Shown here piece after piece: positions 16,044 through 23,373 of a stretch of 36,907 nt of DNA. The DNA is from Actinomycetota bacterium. GTDB lineage: Bacteria; Actinomycetota; Actinomycetes; S36-B12; GCA-2699445. Positions within the stretch are counted from its first letter, which is position 1. The number at the start of each line of letters is the position of its first letter. Location of the stretch: assembly GCA_020438795.1 (NCBI GenBank), contig JAGQTY010000008.1:1-36907 (forward strand), written 5' to 3'. Below the pieces are notes generated by a model. It was given only the letters and a program-made list of their open reading frames with translations, was not told where the DNA came from and did no database searches. The translations under genes and the position numbers were made by a program.

Positions 16044-18428
16044 TCACCCGTTTCCGTTGAGGGTACATGGGTCGCCCGAACCTGCGGCGTCCCAGCGGCG
16101 CTTCCAGGTCTTGAGCGGGCTGCCGGATTCCTGACTGTCGATCCTGACTCTGACGGAGAGCCCGTGGTTGCAGCGTGGCGTGACTGACACTTTGGTGAAG
16201 TCGACTGCCTGGGCCTGCACTCCTGCCCGACGTGTGCTTGGCTTGCGGATGTTGATCTTGCACAGTTGCTTGCGGTCCTTGCGGTTGAGGATGGGCTTGC
16301 CGTCCAGCAGGCACTGGACCTTCAGTGCTTTGATCTTGCCCCGTGTCTGCGTTCGGCGAACGAGCAGGTTCTTCTTGCCGACCACGAGGTCCTTGTTCTT
16401 CGGCCGTGCTTTGACGACGAGTTTGGGGCCGGGGACGGTGGATTTCGTCGCTGCGGTCGGTCCGGTTCCGATCGCGTTCCTCGCCGCAACGGTGACGTCG
16501 TAGCTTCGCCCGTTCTTGAGGCCCTTGATCTTGCAGGAGAACTCCGCGGTGGTGCAGGACTTTCCGTTGGAGGTAGTGGCGGTGTAGTCGATGATGGCGG
16601 ACCCGCCGTCGCTGGCTGGTGTCTGCCAACTCACTTCGACCTTCTTGTCCAGTGCCTTGGCTACCGGTTTGACTGGCGCCCCAGGCACGGTGGCCGTACT
16701 GGTCGGACTCGGTGTGGGCGACGTCGTGGGGGTCGGTGTTGGGCTTGGAGTGGGGGGTGCGACCGGCGTGACGGAGACGCTGTTGCTTCCGGGTCCGGAG
16801 CCGGCGTCGGTGACGGCTCTGACCTCGATGGACACGGTCTGCCCGTTGGTCAACCCGGAGATGGTCAGTGGGCTGGCTGCTTGTGGCGGGTTCAGCGTCA
16901 TCCAGGGGCCGCCGTCGATTCGGTACTCGTAGTTGACGATCGGGAGTCCGCCGGTGTCGGCAGGTGGTCTGACGGCCACTTCGGCCTGCGCGTTACCGGG
17001 GGTCGCGCCGGTGATGGTGGGGGCGCCCGGCTTTGGGTAGGCGAACCAGTTGGTCTGGATCTTCTTCGCGCCCCCGAATGACTCGAAGCCACCCCAGCCG
17101 AGCACCGCTGAGGTCGCCTGGATACTCCCAGCCATGCGCAGGAATGTCGGGCCGTAGACATCGGACTCTTCAGCGGCAATGACGGTGTCACTCCAGCTGT
17201 CTCCTGAGTCCTCGCTGAAGCTGGTCAGCACCTTGTGGACTGGATTGAAGAACTCGCGGTAGGCGAAGACGACCCTGCCACTGGTGCGTCCCATCAGCAG
17301 ATTCGGGTAGGCCACCCCGCCATTGACGCCGGATCTGCCGACCTCGCGATCGTTGGGGAAGGTGGCGCCGTAGTCGTGGCTGGTGGCGATCCAGTAGTCC
17401 TCAACGGAGGGCCCCCGCGATACCCGGAACGCCAACACGAGGTCCTTGCCATCCCCCGAGGATGCGACCTCTGGATCAGCCAGCTTCGTGATCGGAGACA
17501 GTCCGGCATCTCGTGCAGCACTGAAGCTGGCACCACCGTTGCCCGAGTCGGCGACGAAGATCCGGTCCACTCCAGACGTCCCGGTGCTGTACGCGAGGAA
17601 CTGTCGTGTCCCGTCGGTGCTGGATGTTGCGCTGACATCCTCCACGATGAAGCCATCCTCGGCCGGGTCGGCGGCGGAGATGAGTTGGGTGGCGCCCCAG
17701 TTCGCACCTTGGTTCTGGGTGTTCGCGGCGAACAGTCGTGGCTCCTCCTCGTCCGGGTCGTTGGCGCCCCATAGGACGGTGGCCTTCTGAAGATCGGTGC
17801 CGCCGGTGATGCTGGGATCGATCTCGATGGATTCGTCGGTGAAAGGATTGTCGAAGGTGGTCAGAGCGAACGATGCGCCATCGTTCGTGCTCCGTCCCAC
17901 CTTCGCTTCATCGTTGCCCTCGTCGATGTAGGCCACCAGGATGGCGCTCCCGTCAGCGGACACCTTGGTGCTCGGCGCGACAGTACGGGTGTCCCCGTCG
18001 GCCAGGCCCACATCAACCACTGGACCCCAAGCTCCCGCAGTCCAGGTGCGGCTAGTGGCTAAGGCGCCCGCCTCACCAACAACTCGCGCAACCGCCGATA
18101 TTACGTCGCCGTCTGCGCTCATTGCGATGTCCGGGGCATCCACCACGTCGCGACCGGTGAACAGCGTTTCCGGGTCGGACCAGTTCTCGCCATAGTCATC
18201 GCTGAGGAACACTGCTGCCTCAGTGTCTGACGTGAGCGCAAGAGCGGCCACCTTCGCCCCATCGGCCGATGTCGCCACGGCAACCCAGTTGCTGCCCGTG
18301 GTTGTGGTCGACGCCAATGTCGTCACCTCATGCCACGGGTCGCCCGTGGCAGCCCCAGCAGTCGAGGGGACCAGCAGTGCGGTCAACAGGAGGGCAGCAG
18401 AGGCTGCAAGAGCAGTGAGACGCTTCAT
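16044..18428 (-). CDS. Secreted multidomain protein: sialidase-like repeats, two FN3 domains, four-Cys C-terminal domain
   Basis: 794 aa with a clear signal peptide (MKRLTALAAS then a hydrophobic core, cleavage near TAGA). Residues ~30-460 contain BNR/sialidase-type Asp-box motifs (SDDYGENWSD, STNDGASF, SEDSGDSWSD) and probably form a beta-propeller; no sialidase catalytic Arg triad could be confirmed. Residues ~467-556 and ~581-664 are fibronectin type III domains separated by a Pro/Thr linker. Residues 665-794 form a basic domain with four cysteines ending CTLNGNG, shared with the adjacent truncated gene. It is likely a secreted or wall-associated binding protein. It is inserted antisense between folP and folB. 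TAGCTT 6 nt before the ATG indicates a leaderless mRNA. Confidence 0.85.
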   Translation of the reverse strand: MKRLTALAASAALLLTALLVPSTAGAATGDPWHEVTTLASTTTTGSNWVAVATSADGAKVAALALTSDTEAAVFLSDDYGENWSDPETLFTGRDVVDAPDIAMSADGDVISAVARVVGEAGALATSRTWTAGAWGPVVDVGLADGDTRTVAPSTKVSADGSAILVAYIDEGNDEAKVGRSTNDGASFALTTFDNPFTDESIEIDPSITGGTDLQKATVLWGANDPDEEEPRLFAANTQNQGANWGATQLISAADPAEDGFIVEDVSATSSTDGTRQFLAYSTGTSGVDRIFVADSGNGGASFSAARDAGLSPITKLADPEVASSGDGKDLVLAFRVSRGPSVEDYWIATSHDYGATFPNDREVGRSGVNGGVAYPNLLMGRTSGRVVFAYREFFNPVHKVLTSFSEDSGDSWSDTVIAAEESDVYGPTFLRMAGSIQATSAVLGWGGFESFGGAKKIQTNWFAYPKPGAPTITGATPGNAQAEVAVRPPADTGGLPIVNYEYRIDGGPWMTLNPPQAASPLTISGLTNGQTVSIEVRAVTDAGSGPGSNSVSVTPVAPPTPSPTPTPTTSPTPSPTSTATVPGAPVKPVAKALDKKVEVSWQTPASDGGSAIIDYTATTSNGKSCTTAEFSCKIKGLKNGRSYDVTVAARNAIGTGPTAATKSTVPGPKLVVKARPKNKDLVVGKKNLLVRRTQTRGKIKALKVQCLLDGKPILNRKDRKQLCKINIRKPSTRRAGVQAQAVDFTKVSVTPRCNHGLSVRVRIDSQESGSPLKTWKRRWDAAGSGDPCTLNGNG

Positions 18429-18434
18429 GGCCCA

Positions 18435-18440
18435 AAGCTA
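18435..18440 (-). promoter_or_regulatory. -10 box of a leaderless promoter (TAGCTT, minus strand)
   Basis: On the minus strand TAGCTT is followed by 6 nt and the ATG at 18428. Confidence 0.5.
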
Positions 18441-18581
18441 GTGAGCCAGGGGCGCCGATCCCCCCCCGAGAACGCTGCATTCACCCGAGTGGCCGAACCA
18501 CGATTGGCCGAACCGGACTCTGTGCGTCGTGCGTCCGCTGGGTGGGCACGCGATCGGGTCGCGTCGGTTCCGCGTCCGGCG

Positions 18582-18587
18582 TAGCGT
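18582..18587 (+). promoter_or_regulatory. -10 box of a leaderless promoter (TAGCGT)
   Basis: TAGCGT, 6 nt, then GTG at 18594; no ribosome binding site. This promoter could also supply folB and folK, which have been separated from the ftsH-folE-folP transcript. Confidence 0.5.
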
Positions 18588-18593
18588 GAGAAT

Positions 18594-18809
18594 GTGGGTG
18601 ACGAATGGGACCGAGGGCAGTGGGTACGAGTGTTGCTCGTGTTCGGATTGTCGCCGCTGGCGCTGACGGGGCTCGTCGGGGCGCCGGTGCTGGCTGTCCT
18701 GGCCATCGCTGGGGGCCAGCTGCTGTTGGGGATCCTGTGTGTGGCCTGGTTCAGCATCGGCTGGGTCTGGTACCAGAGCTTCCGCACGGTTGTGCGCAGT
18801 GTCAGGTGA
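18594..18809 (+). CDS. Small two-helix membrane protein
   Basis: A 71-aa protein starting with GTG. After a polar N-terminus (MGDEWDRGQW) it has two closely spaced hydrophobic helices, about residues 13-36 and 39-60, and a short basic tail (RTVVRSVR). I do not recognise the family. It lies 62 nt upstream of folB on the same strand and may be co-transcribed with it. It also diverges from the surface-protein gene, with 165 bp between start codons. The GTG is favoured because a TAGCGT box lies exactly 6 nt upstream. Confidence 0.6.
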   Translation: MGDEWDRGQWVRVLLVFGLSPLALTGLVGAPVLAVLAIAGGQLLLGILCVAWFSIGWVWYQSFRTVVRSVR

Positions 18810-18871
18810 TGGCTGCCGTAATCGCCTGAGCTGCGTTGTGCGGTTGCGCCTTCTCGCGTGACACTGGGGTC

Positions 18872-19219
18872 ATGGATGTGATCAGTCTGCGTGGCCTGAA
18901 GTCCTTGGGCCATCATGGTGTGCTGCACGTCGAGAAGCAGCACGGCCAGCGGTTCGTGGTCGATGTTGATCTGTTCGTGGAACGCTTTGGGCGGGTCGAC
19001 CGGCTGGAGAACACCGTCGACTACGCGGCTGTCGCCGCCGATATCGAAGAACTGGTGTCGGGCCAACCCGTCGCCCTGATCGAGACACTGGCGGCGAGGA
19101 TCGCGGATGCTTGTCTCAGCTACGAACTCGTACGCCGGGTGCGGGTGACGGTGCACAAGCCGCAGGCGCCGGTACGGTCGAACGTCGCCGACATCTCGGT
19201 CACCATTGAGCGGCCGTGA
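18872..19219 (+). CDS. folB: Dihydroneopterin aldolase
   Basis: A 115-aa enzyme cleaving dihydroneopterin to hydroxymethyl-dihydropterin and glycolaldehyde in folate synthesis. Family features are GHHGVLHVEKQHGQ near the N-terminus, Tyr51 in VDYAAV, Glu71 in LIETLA and the likely catalytic Lys96 in VHKPQAPV. ATG 18872 is chosen because earlier in-frame codons add residues outside the family's length; a GACACT box lies 6 nt upstream. folK overlaps its end by 4 nt (GTGA), so the two are translationally coupled. Confidence 0.95.
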   Translation: MDVISLRGLKSLGHHGVLHVEKQHGQRFVVDVDLFVERFGRVDRLENTVDYAAVAADIEELVSGQPVALIETLAARIADACLSYELVRRVRVTVHKPQAPVRSNVADISVTIERP

Positions 19220-19764
19220 GTGTCCCCATCGCTTTCGGGCTCGGCAGCAATCTCGGTGATCCGCTGGCGAACCTTGCTGCGGGGGCGACCGAGCTGGCGA
19301 GCAGTTTCGAGGGCGTCGAGCTGTCCTCCGTCTACGTGACGGCTCCAGTCGGCGGCCCCCCGCAGCCCGACTACCTGAACGCAGTGCTCGTGGCACAGGC
19401 TCCCGACGCCTCGGAGGCAGTCGCACGTCGAGCACTGGCACTCGCGCATGAGGTCGAGGCCTCCCTGCACCGGACTCGTGAGGTGCGCTGGGGGCCACGG
19501 ACGCTCGACATCGACCTGCTGGCCGTCGGTGGCCTGCAACTGGACGCTGAGGACATCCGTGTGCCACACCCTCGAGCCGCGCAACGGGCCTTTGTGCTGG
19601 TGCCCTGGGCGGAGGTCGCCCCCGAGGCGATGATCCCAGGAACAGGCGCGGTGGCTGCCGCGCTTGCCGCGCTGGCGGAGCCCGAATTGCAGTCCGTGCG
19701 GCTGTTCGATAGCCCTACCGTGCTGGGTATTTCTGCACTCCGTAGTCGACGTCGCGCAGAGTAG
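19216..19764 (+). CDS. folK: Hydroxymethyl-dihydropterin pyrophosphokinase
   Basis: A 182-aa HPPK that transfers pyrophosphate from ATP to hydroxymethyl-dihydropterin, giving the FolP substrate. GSNLGD is at residues 10-15, the signature RWGPRTLDIDLL at 91-102 with the Mg2+-binding Asp98 and Asp100, and PHPR at 117-120 followed by RAFVLVPW. The GTG start overlaps the folB stop by 4 nt. About 20 residues beyond the usual HPPK end (SPTVLGISALRSRRRAE) are poorly conserved in appearance. The next gene is a regulator rather than the DUF3180 gene usually found here. Confidence 0.95.
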   Translation: MSVPIAFGLGSNLGDPLANLAAGATELASSFEGVELSSVYVTAPVGGPPQPDYLNAVLVAQAPDASEAVARRALALAHEVEASLHRTREVRWGPRTLDIDLLAVGGLQLDAEDIRVPHPRAAQRAFVLVPWAEVAPEAMIPGTGAVAAALAALAEPELQSVRLFDSPTVLGISALRSRRRAE

Positions 19765-19817
19765 TCAAACGATTGCCTGCTGCGACCCCCGGCCATCTCG
19801 GGCAGCGCACAAAGCAT

Positions 19818-19823
19818 TAGAGT
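19818..19823 (+). promoter_or_regulatory. -10 box of a leaderless promoter (TAGAGT)
   Basis: TAGAGT, 6 nt, then GTG at 19830. The regulator therefore appears to have its own promoter, separate from folBK. Confidence 0.5.
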
Positions 19824-19829
19824 GAAACC

Positions 19830-20555
19830 GTGCCACGCTTGAAATATGGTTTCCATTCCGACACTTTGCGGCAGTTGCGTCGCGAGAAGGGGATGACCCA
19901 GGTCGAGCTCGCGGACCTACTGGGTGTCAGCCGGGAATCGGTGAAGGCCTGGGAGACGGATCGCCGCGTTCCCGGTCCCGCGCGCGTACGAGACCTCGCT
20001 TCGGCGCTCGGTGTTTCGACCGCAGTCCTGGTCGCTCCCAAGGCCCGGTTGCTGCCCGCCGACCTGCGCGAGAAGCAGGGCCTCAGCGTGTCCGATCTGG
20101 CTCGACTGCTGCAGGTCGACGAGGCACTCATCCTGGCTGCCGAGGATGGTGAGACGCTCCCGGACGAGGTCAACGAATGGAGTTCGGCCCTGCACGTCTT
20201 CCCGTTCCAGCTCGCGGAGTCCTGGGTGCAGGCAGCGCTGACGCGCCCGCTGCGGCTCGCGAAGCGGGTCGCAGCCGGGCAGGCGGAGGCCGAGGTTGTC
20301 GATGAGTACCTGTCAGAGACGCCGCACGTGGACCTTCGCACCATCCGGGAGCTGACCGGCCTTACGGGCACCGAGGTGGGCGAACGGCTCGGACTGCACA
20401 GTTCCAGTGTCTACCGGGTTGAGGCCGGGCAGCTGCTGCCCGCACGGCCGGACGATTGGGCCGCGGCATACAAGACGACCCGGCCCGAACTCACCAAGGC
20501 CTGGCTGGCCGTCGCGGCCCAGAATGCCGCTGACCGTCCCGCTATCGCGTTCTGA
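19830..20555 (+). CDS. Transcriptional regulator with three XRE-like HTH units
   Basis: A 241-aa protein. HTH1 (residues ~11-65) is a standard XRE domain: LRREKGMTQVELADLLGVSRESVKAWETDRRVP. HTH2 (~77-122) repeats the pattern with LREKQGLSVSDLARLLQVDEALILAAEDGETLP in weaker form. HTH3 (~170-215) does so again with IRELTGLTGTEVGERLGLHSSSVYRVEAGQLLP. A helical stretch (~125-165) separates units two and three. No ligand-binding or enzymatic domain is visible, so it may contact extended or repeated operator sites by itself, or units two and three may serve in dimerisation. The GTG start follows a TAGAGT box by 6 nt. It sits between folK and the DUF3180 gene, so folate-operon control is possible but unproven. 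Confidence 0.8.
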   Translation: MPRLKYGFHSDTLRQLRREKGMTQVELADLLGVSRESVKAWETDRRVPGPARVRDLASALGVSTAVLVAPKARLLPADLREKQGLSVSDLARLLQVDEALILAAEDGETLPDEVNEWSSALHVFPFQLAESWVQAALTRPLRLAKRVAAGQAEAEVVDEYLSETPHVDLRTIRELTGLTGTEVGERLGLHSSSVYRVEAGQLLPARPDDWAAAYKTTRPELTKAWLAVAAQNAADRPAIAF

Positions 20556-20582
20556 GGGGGACCCCGGTCTGCCCGGTGCCGG

Positions 20583-20588
20583 TAGGCT
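20583..20588 (+). promoter_or_regulatory. -10 box of a leaderless promoter (TAGGCT)
   Basis: TAGGCT, 7 nt, then GTG at 20596. It supports that start against the long upstream in-frame extension. Confidence 0.45.
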
Positions 20589-20595
20589 GGTCTGT

Positions 20596-21141
20596 GTGAC
20601 GCCGACCCGCATATCCAACCTCTTCCTCTGGTTCCTGGGTGCCGGAGTGCTGGGCTGGATCCTGGCCCAGCTCACGGAGTCGTTCGCGAGCCGCTACCTG
20701 CCGGTCCCGTGGCTGGCGGCACTGGCTGTATGGCTGCTGGCGATCAGCCTGCTCATGTGGACCGTACTTGTCCGGCCGCGCCTGCAGCGCAAGCCCGACA
20801 CCGAACCTCTTGAACCCCAGGTCGCGGCGCGGACTGCTGCCCTCGCCATGGCGAGCTCGCGGACCGGCGCTGCGGTAGCGGGCTTCTATCTCGGCATCGC
20901 CGCCATGCTGAGTTCCGACCTGGCCATCCCCGCCGCGCAGGAGAACGCGATCGTCGCCGTCCTGACTGCGCTCGGCGGCTTCGTGATCGTGGCCGTCGCC
21001 CTCTGGCTCGAACACATCTGCCGGATCGACGAGGACGACGACGATGATTCCACACCGCAGGGATACTCCGAGTCAGGTGGTATCGGCGCCGCTGAGCATC
21101 GTGGTCGAGAGGTGCTCTCACCCCAGCAACTGATCCGCTGA
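20596..21141 (+). CDS. DUF3180 family membrane protein
   Basis: A 181-aa integral membrane protein with four hydrophobic helices (about residues 7-27, 38-58, 80-105 and 117-138), the charged loop RPRLQRKPDTEPLEPQVAART between helices two and three, and an acidic C-terminal tail with five consecutive Asp. The pattern and its position just after the folate genes match DUF3180 proteins, which in many actinobacteria follow folK. No function is established. The start is GTG 20596; the frame is open far upstream inside the regulator gene, but that part would be non-homologous and lacks a leader. Confidence 0.8.
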   Translation: MTPTRISNLFLWFLGAGVLGWILAQLTESFASRYLPVPWLAALAVWLLAISLLMWTVLVRPRLQRKPDTEPLEPQVAARTAALAMASSRTGAAVAGFYLGIAAMLSSDLAIPAAQENAIVAVLTALGGFVIVAVALWLEHICRIDEDDDDDSTPQGYSESGGIGAAEHRGREVLSPQQLIR

Positions 21142-21278
21142 CCACAGGCTTGCCACTGACGACCCCGTCGTTGGAGCCATTACTCCGAACGGGTCAATCA
21201 CCGCTCCTGCCGACTCACTAGTTGTTGCTCTGAGCCGTTCTCATGCGTCTGCTTCACATACCCACGAAGGAGACGACC

Positions 21279-22013
21279 ATGAAGAAGTTCCCCACCATCG
21301 CAGTCCTCGCGCTCACGGCCGCGGCCGGTCTGGCGGCGTGTTCAGCCAGCCCCGGCAGCGTCGCACTCGATCAGCCTTCGGACGACCAGGTGGTCGTCGG
21401 GCAGCGATCGGCTGGCGATCCCGGCTCAGGGTCCCAGTCGTCTGACTCCTCAAGTGCTCAGGGCGGCGCTCAGCCAGGGTCAGGGGCCGACTCCTCGGAC
21501 TCGAACTCGGGCGGCTCGGGGGAGAACCCGGGTCGGGACTCCGGCAGTGACTCGAGCGGGGAACCCAGTTCAGCAGTATCAGAGGATTCCGGTAGTTCCG
21601 CCCAGTCGAGTCAGCAACAGTCCGACGATTCCGGCGACGAGTACGGACAGGAACCAGGCTCTGAACAGTCGGCAGGTGAGCCGGACCATGAGGCCATCGA
21701 GGAGGAGGTGGCCGACGTGAAGGGCCCAGCCATCAGCCAGGTGTCGAAGCGATGCTCGGGCGCCAATCTCCTGACGCAATGGCGCGTGCAGGACGACTCC
21801 GGGGTCAGGAGCGTGGTGGTCAGCCGTGACAACGAATTCGGAGCGGCCATCAGCAGCAACGCCAAGTGGCTTGGACCCGAGACCGGTGACGGGAACCACT
21901 GGGCGGCGACCATCAATGGCGCTCAGAATCTCGACGACACCATCGAGGTGCGGGCGGTGGACAACCTGGGCAACACGTCCGTGACGACCACACAGGCACC
22001 CGCAGGTTGCTGA
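21279..22013 (+). CDS. Ser/Asp/Gly-rich lipoprotein with Ig-like C-terminal part
   Basis: A 244-aa protein starting at ATG 21279 with a good ribosome binding site (aaggaga, about 6 nt). The signal peptide ends in lipobox LAAC (Cys21), so it should be lipidated and anchored outside the membrane. Residues ~40-140 are a low-complexity Ser/Asp/Gly/Gln stalk. The C-terminal ~95 residues start PAISQVSKRC and end QAPAGC, with a WRVQDDSGVRSVVVS-type beta segment; the two cysteines could form a disulfide closing a small beta-sandwich. It resembles a surface-displayed domain on a flexible spacer. The binding partner is unknown. Confidence 0.75.
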   Translation: MKKFPTIAVLALTAAAGLAACSASPGSVALDQPSDDQVVVGQRSAGDPGSGSQSSDSSSAQGGAQPGSGADSSDSNSGGSGENPGRDSGSDSSGEPSSAVSEDSGSSAQSSQQQSDDSGDEYGQEPGSEQSAGEPDHEAIEEEVADVKGPAISQVSKRCSGANLLTQWRVQDDSGVRSVVVSRDNEFGAAISSNAKWLGPETGDGNHWAATINGAQNLDDTIEVRAVDNLGNTSVTTTQAPAGC

Positions 22014-22036
22014 CCGTCTGGCAGCTCTCAGGCGCG

Positions 22037-22066
22037 GAGCAGGGTCCCGAACCAGGGGCCCTGCTC
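22037..22066 (+). terminator. Terminator hairpin abutting the next promoter
   Basis: GAGCAGGG (22037-22044) pairs perfectly with CCCTGCTC (22059-22066). The stem extends inward through T45-G58 wobble and CCC/GGG to a 6-nt loop. It is 24 nt after the lipoprotein stop, and its last base touches the TACCAT box of the next gene. Confidence 0.6.
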
Positions 22067-22072
22067 TACCAT
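22067..22072 (+). promoter_or_regulatory. -10 box of a leaderless promoter (TACCAT)
   Basis: TACCAT, 6 nt, then ATG at 22079. The presumed -35 region lies within the preceding inverted repeat. Confidence 0.5.
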
Positions 22073-22078
22073 GTTGCT

Positions 22079-22357
22079 ATGAGCCAAGAACTGGAAGATC
22101 TGCCGTACGAGGAACTCAAGGCGCGCGCGTTGCAGCTTGCGCACGACCGGCACGACTTCGGGTTCCTGCTGGAGCTCATGAATCACACGCCCGCAGTGAT
22201 GGCCACCGCCTCCGAAGGTGGCTCGCTCGGGGAGTTCACAGGATCGATCGCTGAGACCGTCGAAGCGGCCGAGGAGGCGTTCGGCGAGGAATCGGTGGGC
22301 GAGTTCCAGCCCCTGTTCGTGGCGCGATTCGCCACCTACATCCGCGAGCATTCCTGA
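22079..22357 (+). CDS. Small acidic hypothetical protein
   Basis: A 92-aa soluble, mostly helical, acidic protein (MSQELEDLPYEELKARALQLA at the start, then FLLELMNHTPAVMAT and an Ala/Glu-rich helix SIAETVEAAEEAFGEE). It has no signal peptide, cysteine pair or catalytic motif. I do not recognise a named family, though its composition resembles small actinobacterial conserved hypotheticals. The frame is open upstream to 22007, but the ATG with a 6-nt leaderless spacing to TACCAT is preferred. The next gene starts 56 nt downstream with its own ribosome binding site, so co-transcription is possible. Confidence 0.65.
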   Translation: MSQELEDLPYEELKARALQLAHDRHDFGFLLELMNHTPAVMATASEGGSLGEFTGSIAETVEAAEEAFGEESVGEFQPLFVARFATYIREHS

Positions 22358-22413
22358 GCCGGGCCAGGCCATCTGGGGCAACCATGCTCGCGCAGCCGCT
22401 TCGGAGGAGGAGC

Positions 22414-23367
22414 ATGATCCGTCGGTCCGCCCTCCTGATCACGCTCGCAGTTCTGCTCGTGTCGGCCTGTTCGAGCGGTGGTGAGGAGACGGATGGCTCC
22501 GCCAGCCCATCGCCCAGTGACACCGGACCCCTGCCGACAGTGCATGTCGCCTCCTACAACTTCACCGAGAGCCAGCTGATCGCCAATCTGTATGCCGGTG
22601 CGCTGAACGCCGCGGGGCAACCGGCCGAGGTGCAGGTGATGGCGAATCGCGAGACCATCGTGCCGGCGCTGGAGAAGGGCACCGAGGTGCAGGTGGCCGG
22701 CGAGTATGCAGGATCCCTCACTGAGTTCCTCAACAAGCAGGTGAACGGTGCCAGTGCCCCGTCGGTGGCCTCCTCCGATCTGGACGCCACGATGGCGACG
22801 CTGCGCAACCTCGCCGGACAGAAGAATCTGGTGGTGCTCAACCCCGCCCAGGCCAGTGACCAGAACGCCTTCGCGGTCACCCGCGAATTCGCCAAGCAGA
22901 ACAGTCTCACCAACCTGACGCAGCTCGGGGAGTACTCCCAGAGTGACCCGGTGATCATCGGGGGGCCGCCGGAGTGCCCCAAGGAGCCTGACTGTCTGCC
23001 GGCGCTGAAAGACTCCTACGACGTGAACGTCGCCGAGTTCGTCAGCCTCGATGCCGGGGGCAACGGGGTCAGGACGGCACTGCGGGAGGGCCGGATCGAT
23101 GTCGGCATGGTCCTGAGTTCGGACGGGGTCCTGGACGAGTTCGGCCTGGTCATCCTGCAGGACGACCAGAACGTGCAGCCCGTGGACAACGTAGTACCGG
23201 TGGTGAACCGTGAGGCGACCACATCGCTCATCGAGAGCACCCTCAACAATGTCTCGGCCAAGCTCACCGAGGACGCCCTGCAGAGCCTCAACTACAGCGT
23301 GGAGTGGGAGGGCGCCGACCCGGCCACGGTGGCTGCAGCATGGTTGGCCCTGAACGAACTCGGTTGA
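22414..23367 (+). CDS. Glycine betaine/osmoprotectant-type ABC substrate-binding lipoprotein
   Basis: 317 aa from ATG 22414, which has an excellent ribosome binding site (ggaggagga); an in-frame ATG at 22384 would add ten residues ahead of the signal peptide. The lipobox is VSAC. The mature sequence begins VHVASYNFTESQLIANLYAGAL and contains VAGEYAGSLTEFL and the pair in PPECPKEPDCLPAL, all typical of OpuAC/ProX-like binding proteins (PF04069) for quaternary amines. No ATPase or permease gene is in the window, so it either works with a transporter encoded elsewhere or has another role. Two-lobed type II fold and lipid anchoring are expected. Confidence 0.88.
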   Translation: MIRRSALLITLAVLLVSACSSGGEETDGSASPSPSDTGPLPTVHVASYNFTESQLIANLYAGALNAAGQPAEVQVMANRETIVPALEKGTEVQVAGEYAGSLTEFLNKQVNGASAPSVASSDLDATMATLRNLAGQKNLVVLNPAQASDQNAFAVTREFAKQNSLTNLTQLGEYSQSDPVIIGGPPECPKEPDCLPALKDSYDVNVAEFVSLDAGGNGVRTALREGRIDVGMVLSSDGVLDEFGLVILQDDQNVQPVDNVVPVVNREATTSLIESTLNNVSAKLTEDALQSLNYSVEWEGADPATVAAAWLALNELG

Positions 23368-23373
23368 GCGCGA

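Noticed and set aside
16044..18428. Sialidase enzyme
   Set aside because: Asp-box motifs are present, but the catalytic Arg triad and Tyr/Glu pair could not be identified; such repeats occur in many non-enzymatic propellers.
14809..18593. Mobile element inserted in the folate block
   Set aside because: No transposase, integrase, target duplication or terminal inverted repeat could be seen.
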